NCBI GenBank assembly: GCA_050117315.1
Contig: JASFMY010000165.1
Span: 1-12,132 of the forward strand
Source of the DNA: JANQIV01 sp050117315
GTDB taxonomy: Bacteria > Bacteroidota > Ignavibacteria > Ignavibacteriales > Melioribacteraceae
Length of the DNA stretch: 12,132 bases
Reading direction: 5' to 3'
Part shown: positions 8,434 to 12,132 of the stretch, piece after piece
How the letters are laid out: every line of letters begins with the position of its first letter
How positions within the stretch are numbered: position 1 is the first letter of the stretch
Notes under the pieces: generated by a model
What the model saw: the letters and a program-made list of their open reading frames with translations, nothing else
What the model was told of the DNA's origin: nothing
Databases searched by the model: none
Program-made: the position numbers and the translations under genes

Positions 8434-10662
8434 ATGAAACGTTTATTCTTTTCCCAACTGTTTTTGTTTCTTGTTTATAATTCACTCTTTGCCGAGATTA
8501 AAATAATCAATCCGGCTACTAAATATCCCTCTTCGTTTGCAATAGTAATTGATAAAATTACGTTTGAAAAAGTGGAAAATGCCGTTTTAGCATACAGAGA
8601 TGCAGTAGAAAATGAAGATGCTCTTTCAGTCTTTATTTTAGTTGTTGACAGTGAGTTGCCGACTGCCATTAAGGAAGAACTTATAAATTTATACAATTCT
8701 TCTCCCAAATTGAAAGGGGCTGTATTTGTGGGCGATATTCCAATCCCAATGTTGCGCGGTGCTCAACACATGACCTCAGCATTTAAAATGCATGAAGAAA
8801 AGTACGATTGGATTCAATCTTCCGTTCCTTCTGATAGATTTTATGATGATTTTGATTTACAATTCGATTACCTAAAACAGGATTCGACAAATGGCTTATT
8901 ATATTATTACAAGCTAAAGCATGATTCACCGCAAACAATTCAAAAAGATATATATTCGGGTAGAATTAAAGCTCCTGTTAACGATGACTCAAAATATGAA
9001 TTGATAAAAACATATTTGGCAAAAGTAGTTGCGGCAAAAAAGCAGCCGGAGGTTTTAGACAATGCTTTTGTTTTTACAGGAGATGGTAATCGTTCCGACG
9101 CTTTAACCGCCTGGAGTGATGAACTAATTGCGTTGAGAGAACAGTTCCCTCAACTCTTCAGTGTCGGAGGTAAATTGAAGCAGATTCGGTTTTCTATGAG
9201 TCCTACTATGAAAGAAATATTGATGGCGGAAATGTCCGTGAATGAGCTTGATATGGCCGTTTTTCATGCTCATGGAGCTGAAGAGACTCAATATTTAATC
9301 GACTATCCGCCTGCTGAATCATTTCGAGAAAATATTGCCGGCATTAAAAGATTTTTAAGAAGTAAACTTAGGTACGATAAGCGGCATGGCAAAGATGTTG
9401 AAGAAGTTAAAGAGCATTACAAAGAAAAGTATAATTTAACTGATGAATGGTTTTACGGCGCATTTGAAGATTCTGTTGTTGCAGCCGATTCTCTTTATGA
9501 ATATGAAATGAATATACATTCGGAAGACCTTGCCAAATTTTCTCCTCAACCCGAATTTATAATGTTTGATCAATGTTTTAACGGTTCATTTCAAGTAGAA
9601 AACTATATATCCGGAAGATATGTTTTTGGTACGGGAAATGTCATTTCCTCTGTTGCCAATTCCGTAAATGTACTTCAAGATAATTGGGGTCTTAAATCAA
9701 TCGGACTTCTTGGTTATGGTGTAAGTGTTGGTAATTGGCATCAGGAAGTTAACTACCTCGAAAATCATATTATCGGTGATCCTACTTTCCATTTTAAGTC
9801 AAACATAAAAATTGAATTAAATAAAAAGATAGCCGAAGAGTCGGATAATGAAAAATTATGGAGAAGCTTGCTTGATTCACCGGAAGCTGAATTAAGATCA
9901 TTAGCGGTTGTAAAGCTTTACAAAATATTAGGCGATGATTTTATTTCGGAACTTGTAAACATATATAAGACGGACATTTCCTATAATGTAAGAGCCCATG
10001 CTTTGTATTCATTAGCGGCAACTCGTTCGAAAGAATTTGAAGAAATACTTTTTCTATCAATAAAAGATCCTTATGAATTAATCAGAAGTATTAGCGCTAA
10101 ATTAATGGGGAATATCGGCTCCGACAAGTACATACATGAAATGGTTTATAATATGATTTTTGATGAGGATAAACGTGTTTCTTTTAATCTGGAGCAGGCT
10201 TTAGCTCTTGTTGATAAAGATAAGCTAATGGAAGAAGCAGATAATGTCGTATCAAAACTACCAAATTTGGTTGATAAAGAATCTTTGATTAACTTTTTCA
10301 AAATAAATATTGTTAAACATATTAGCGTTTGGTTAATTGAAGATATTATTCCGCGTATCCAAAATGATACATTAGATATTTCCAAAAGAATTAGCAACGT
10401 GAGGCTTTTCCGTAATTCTACCAGTATTGAATCAGTCCCTATCTTAATATCGATATTAGAAGATAAGGGTGCCCCTGATGAGTTAAGAATTGTACTGGCT
10501 GAAACCTTAGGGTGGTATTACTATAGTGAAAAACGTGACGAGATTATAAATGCAATTAATAAAATTATAAATGACAACAATACACCCGAATCTTTATTGA
10601 AAGAAGCGGTAAAAACAAGAAATAGGTTGACTTCCGGCTGCAATGTCCCGATAGCAACATAA
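8434..10662 (+). CDS. Gingipain-like (C25 family) cysteine peptidase with C-terminal HEAT repeats
   Basis: This 742-residue protein has a signal peptide (1-20, ending LFAE) and a caspase-like clan CD domain at about 25-455. C25 landmarks appear in order: KGAVFVGDIPIP, SDRFYDDFD, SGRI, HAHG (catalytic His280 before Gly281), FIMFDQCFNGSF (nucleophile Cys381 in C-x-N-G), GTGNVISSVANS and IGDPTFHF (GDP at 448-450). This closely parallels gingipains, where HG and C-x-N-G carry the dyad. The spacing between His and Cys is 101 residues, far more than in gingipain R (about 33), because of a charged, probably helical insert at about 290-370. Residues about 465-735 are alpha-helical HEAT-like repeats (LRSLAVVKLYKIL, VRAHALYSLAATRS, IRSISAKLMGNIG). 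No T9SS sorting domain or PorU-like beta region is present, so it is not PorU; periplasmic or outer-membrane location is likely. The ATG at 8434 follows AAGGA at 8424-8428. The specificity is unknown. Confidence 0.82.
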   Translation: MKRLFFSQLFLFLVYNSLFAEIKIINPATKYPSSFAIVIDKITFEKVENAVLAYRDAVENEDALSVFILVVDSELPTAIKEELINLYNSSPKLKGAVFVGDIPIPMLRGAQHMTSAFKMHEEKYDWIQSSVPSDRFYDDFDLQFDYLKQDSTNGLLYYYKLKHDSPQTIQKDIYSGRIKAPVNDDSKYELIKTYLAKVVAAKKQPEVLDNAFVFTGDGNRSDALTAWSDELIALREQFPQLFSVGGKLKQIRFSMSPTMKEILMAEMSVNELDMAVFHAHGAEETQYLIDYPPAESFRENIAGIKRFLRSKLRYDKRHGKDVEEVKEHYKEKYNLTDEWFYGAFEDSVVAADSLYEYEMNIHSEDLAKFSPQPEFIMFDQCFNGSFQVENYISGRYVFGTGNVISSVANSVNVLQDNWGLKSIGLLGYGVSVGNWHQEVNYLENHIIGDPTFHFKSNIKIELNKKIAEESDNEKLWRSLLDSPEAELRSLAVVKLYKILGDDFISELVNIYKTDISYNVRAHALYSLAATRSKEFEEILFLSIKDPYELIRSISAKLMGNIGSDKYIHEMVYNMIFDEDKRVSFNLEQALALVDKDKLMEEADNVVSKLPNLVDKESLINFFKINIVKHISVWLIEDIIPRIQNDTLDISKRISNVRLFRNSTSIESVPILISILEDKGAPDELRIVLAETLGWYYYSEKRDEIINAINKIINDNNTPESLLKEAVKTRNRLTSGCNVPIAT

Positions 10663-10682
10663 CCGGATGATATTTTTACTCC

Positions 10683-10709
10683 GCACCGCAGGTAAAATAC
10701 CTGCGGTGC
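10683..10709. terminator. Perfect 12-bp hairpin downstream of the peptidase gene
   Basis: GCACCGCAGGTA at 10683-10694 pairs with TACCTGCGGTGC at 10698-10709 across a 3-nt AAA loop, 20 nt after the peptidase stop codon. No U-tract follows on either strand, so it is not a textbook intrinsic terminator. It may still end transcription or protect the 3' end of the mRNA, or be a dispersed palindrome. Confidence 0.55.
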
Positions 10710-10730
10710 CTTCCCAAAATTCTTCTTTAA

Positions 10731-10902
10731 AGTTTCTGCGAAATTAGATATCTAAACATTTTGTCATTTCGACTGGAGGGAGAAATCTTTGAAATCACAC
10801 TCTAATTGAAAGATTTCCCGCCAAAAAGATACGCCAAAGGCGCACAGGCGGCGGACAGGCTCACCCAAAAAACGGGTTCGAAATTTTTATTTTGCAGAAA
10901 CT
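10731..10902. repeat. Inverted-repeat-bounded segment with truncated Bacteroidota-type intergenic repeat
   Basis: AGTTTCTGCGAAAT (10731-10744) and ATTTTGCAGAAACT (10889-10902) are 14-bp inverted repeats with one G-T mismatch. Inside, from 10761, lies TTGTCATTTCGACTGGAGGG and AGAAATCTTT, a pattern I know as a dispersed intergenic palindrome in Bacteroidota. The returning arm (AAAGATTTC at 10808-10816) then breaks off into a GC-rich stretch (about 10817-10876) with small stems such as CGCC-AAA-GGCG. A 72-codon open frame here is not credible as a gene. It could be a decayed miniature element. Confidence 0.5.
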
Positions 10903-10965
10903 CTAATCTTTTATATCCCCGGATTTACGGTTTTATTTTTCTAAGCACGTTTGATATACACAAGC

Positions 10966-11059
10966 CAAATTGGTTTTGGGATTTTGCCATAAAATCCTCT
11001 CTTTTTAAGAGAGGATTTAGGTGAGTTCTAAATAAAAACTAAATCCCAAAACCAATTTG
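10966..11059. repeat. 94-bp nested inverted-repeat element
   Basis: A perfect 19-bp inverted repeat has arms at 10966-10984 (CAAATTGGTTTTGGGATTT) and 11041-11059. It encloses a second perfect 12-bp hairpin (AAATCCTCTCTT at 10992-11003 with AAGAGAGGATTT at 11007-11018, loop TTT). The inner AGAGAGGATTTAGGTGAG pattern resembles common intergenic repeats of this group. The element ends where homology to the ECF sigma remnant begins, so it may have truncated that gene. A MITE-like origin is inference; no target duplication was identified. Confidence 0.6.
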
Positions 11060-11069
11060 CAACAAGTAT

Positions 11070-11341
11070 AAAATTTTAACCGAAGAGATATGCCGGGAAA
11101 CATTTATTAATTTTGGGGAAGCAAGGGAAACCATATCTGTTGAAAAATATTCCAACGCATACTTATTCAAAATTGCCAGAAATCTTCTCATAAATTCCTT
11201 GGAACGAACAAAAAAATGTTTTATCGTTATCAAAGATCCCGCTATTCCGAAATCGCAGAAATATTAGACATATCACTTCAGACAGTGAAAAACCAGATGA
11301 GCAAATGGATCAGAATATTGAAAAAATATCTTAATAATTAA
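11070..11341 (+). pseudogene. Eroded ECF-type RNA polymerase sigma factor
   Basis: Two pieces of a sigma-70 ECF factor are readable on the plus strand. In one frame (about 11073-11213) the translation TEEICRETFINF and AYLFKIARNLLINSLER matches region 2.2-2.4 (consensus AEDIVQETF and AYLFKIARNLLID). That frame stops at 11265. In another frame (about 11219-11341) SRYSEIAEILDISLQTVKNQ and the following KWIRILKKYL match the region 4.2 helix-turn-helix, ending at TAA 11339. The start, region 2.1, and the linker plus region 4.1 (about 50 residues) are absent, and the halves are out of frame, so no working sigma factor can be made. ECF genes normally precede FecR genes; no FecR gene follows here. 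Confidence 0.8.
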
Positions 11342-11457
11342 CCCGTTGCTCGAAATAAGAAAGTAATTAAAACAAAATGAAACATTTTTCCAAATAATTT
11401 GAATTATCACACAGCTCCTAAAATCAGGGCATTATCGCTAAAACTTCTATAAGCAGC
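11342..11457. other. AT-rich spacer, nothing recognised
   Basis: Between the sigma remnant and the repeat array I see no gene, RNA or clear promoter. A start-like ATGAAACATTTTTCC at 11377 runs into a stop after a few codons, so the FecR gene that usually follows an ECF sigma gene is not here. Confidence 0.5.
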
Positions 11458-11520
11458 AAATTTGGCTCTTAAAGAGTTAAACCAGATTCTTTTATGCCTA
11501 AATTCATACCTAAAAAGATT

Positions 11521-11830
11521 CAAATTAATACCTCAAGGAGTCTCACGAATCTCTAAAAGAATCAAACTAATCTCTCAAAGAATCTCGCGAGTCTCTAAAA
11601 GAGTCAAATTAATCTCTCAAAGAAACTCGCGAGACTCTAAAAGAATCAAATTAATCTCTCAAAGAATCTCGCGAGTCTCTAAAAGAGTCAAATTAATCTC
11701 TCAAAGAAACTCGCGAGACTCTAAAAGAATCAAATTAATCTCTCAAAGAATCTCGCGAGAGTCTCTAAAAGAATCAAATTAATCTCTCAAAGAGTCTCGC
11801 GAGAGTCTCTAAAAGAATCAAATTAATAAC
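11521..11830. repeat. Tandem array of 42-44 bp units with palindromic TCGCGA core
   Basis: Seven consecutive units begin CAAATTAAT or a close variant at 11521, 11563, 11605, 11647, 11689, 11731 and 11775, and a partial copy starts at 11819. The first five are 42 bp and the last two 44 bp. Every unit from the second on has CTCGCGAG near its centre. Units 2 and 4 carry TCTCGCGAGT, while units 3 and 5 carry its reverse complement ACTCGCGAGA, making an 84-bp higher-order repeat. Degenerate copies are visible upstream from about 11460 and downstream near 11889-11908. One plus-strand frame (11462-11782, TTG start) stays open with a basic 14-residue repeat, but the 44-bp units break it and there is no ribosome site. 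I read the region as non-coding. Confidence 0.85.
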
Positions 11831-11947
11831 CTTTTGCTTCAAAATTCTGCCTTTTAGATTCAAGTTAAATGTTTTTAGGTATTAAATTGAATCTCTGAGA
11901 ATCAAATTTGAAGCTAAAAGCCTAAATTTTCAGACTTATAGCTTCAA
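11831..11947. repeat. Long imperfect inverted repeat beside the tandem array
   Basis: The arm at 11831-11870 and the arm at 11881-11920 are imperfect reverse complements (outer part CTTTTGCTTCAAA with TTTGAAGCTAAAAG, inner part AGATTCAA with TTGAATCT) around a 10-nt loop. The right arm can instead pair downstream: TTGAAGCTA (11908-11916) with TAGCTTCAA (11939-11947). The segment lies just past the stop of the minus-strand gene and could end its transcript, although no U-tract is seen. Confidence 0.5.
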
Positions 11948-11959
11948 CAAATAATAATG

Positions 11960-12132
11960 TTACTCTACTGTTTCGCTAACCGAGCTTGTTTTGGATTTCT
12001 TAAACCTGGTTTTCAAATCTTCATATATGGTTTTTGAATTAGGTATATCCATTTGGGATGCGAGTTTTACGGTGTTGTAATAAGAAAGCGCAGCAACATA
12101 TGCTTCGCTCCCGGCAAGCATGATTGTGTCAT
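11960..12132 (-). CDS. Partial hypothetical protein (C-terminal end)
   Basis: On the minus strand an open frame enters from the right edge and stops at TAA (11960-11962), giving the last 57 residues of a protein. It reads in part IMLAGSEAYVAALSYYNTVK, then MDIPNSKTIYEDLKTRF and a Lys/Ser-rich tail. The EAYVAALSYYNTVK and IYEDLKTRF pieces look like amphipathic helices. I cannot name the family; similar helical ends occur in short Bacteroidota proteins, some of them phage-linked, but that is only an impression. The rest of the gene lies outside the window. It is convergent with the plus-strand genes. Confidence 0.6.
   Translation of the reverse strand, partial: DTIMLAGSEAYVAALSYYNTVKLASQMDIPNSKTIYEDLKTRFKKSKTSSVSETVE

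Noticed and set aside
10806..11024. 72-codon plus-strand open frame
   Set aside because: It crosses the GC-rich repeat and part of the nested palindrome, has no ribosome site and no recognisable product.
11039..11233. 64-codon minus-strand open frame
   Set aside because: It is antisense to the ECF sigma remnant, whose plus-strand translation shows clear family motifs.
11462..11782. Repetitive basic protein of 106 codons
   Set aside because: It has a TTG start without a ribosome site, arises from the 42-bp unit being a multiple of three, and is broken by the 44-bp units.
11521..11830. CRISPR array
   Set aside because: Units are contiguous 42-44 bp copies without unique spacers, and no cas gene is in view.

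Overview
The window (AT-rich) most likely comes from a member of the Bacteroidota/Ignavibacteriota group. Three things point there: a secreted protein ending in a type IX secretion (T9SS) type A sorting domain with the NPFNPTT motif; a FecR-like protein directly upstream of a TonB-dependent receptor that begins with a carboxypeptidase-regulatory-like domain; and a DUF4876-type lipoprotein. The C-terminal motif style is especially common in Ignavibacteria and relatives, but the phylum call is an inference.

The left 10.7 kb is a same-strand block of envelope genes. A shortened FecR-family protein (134-619) is followed closely by a TonB-dependent receptor (639-3377), a DUF4876/lamin-tail-like lipoprotein (3395-4585), an outer-membrane beta-barrel protein overlapping it by 14 nt (4572-6104), and a T9SS-exported Asp-box beta-propeller protein (6135-8369). 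A 12-bp hairpin with a T-rich tail closes this unit. A second unit (8434-10662) encodes a gingipain-like (family C25) cysteine peptidase fused to C-terminal HEAT repeats. The likely theme is capture, uptake and perhaps proteolysis of an unknown substrate at the outer membrane.

The right 1.5 kb is degenerate or non-coding. It holds a perfect hairpin after the peptidase gene, fragments of dispersed palindromic intergenic repeats, a nested inverted-repeat element, and the remains of an ECF sigma factor gene in which region 2 and region 4 are still readable but lie in different frames. These are followed by a 42/44-bp tandem array whose CG-rich core alternates in orientation, then a long imperfect inverted repeat. 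The right edge carries the C-terminal end of an unrecognised minus-strand gene.

The most interesting items are the C25-HEAT protein with an enlarged insert between its catalytic His and Cys, the five-gene outer-membrane unit, the FecR protein lacking its FecR core, the eroded ECF sigma gene, and the alternating palindromic array.
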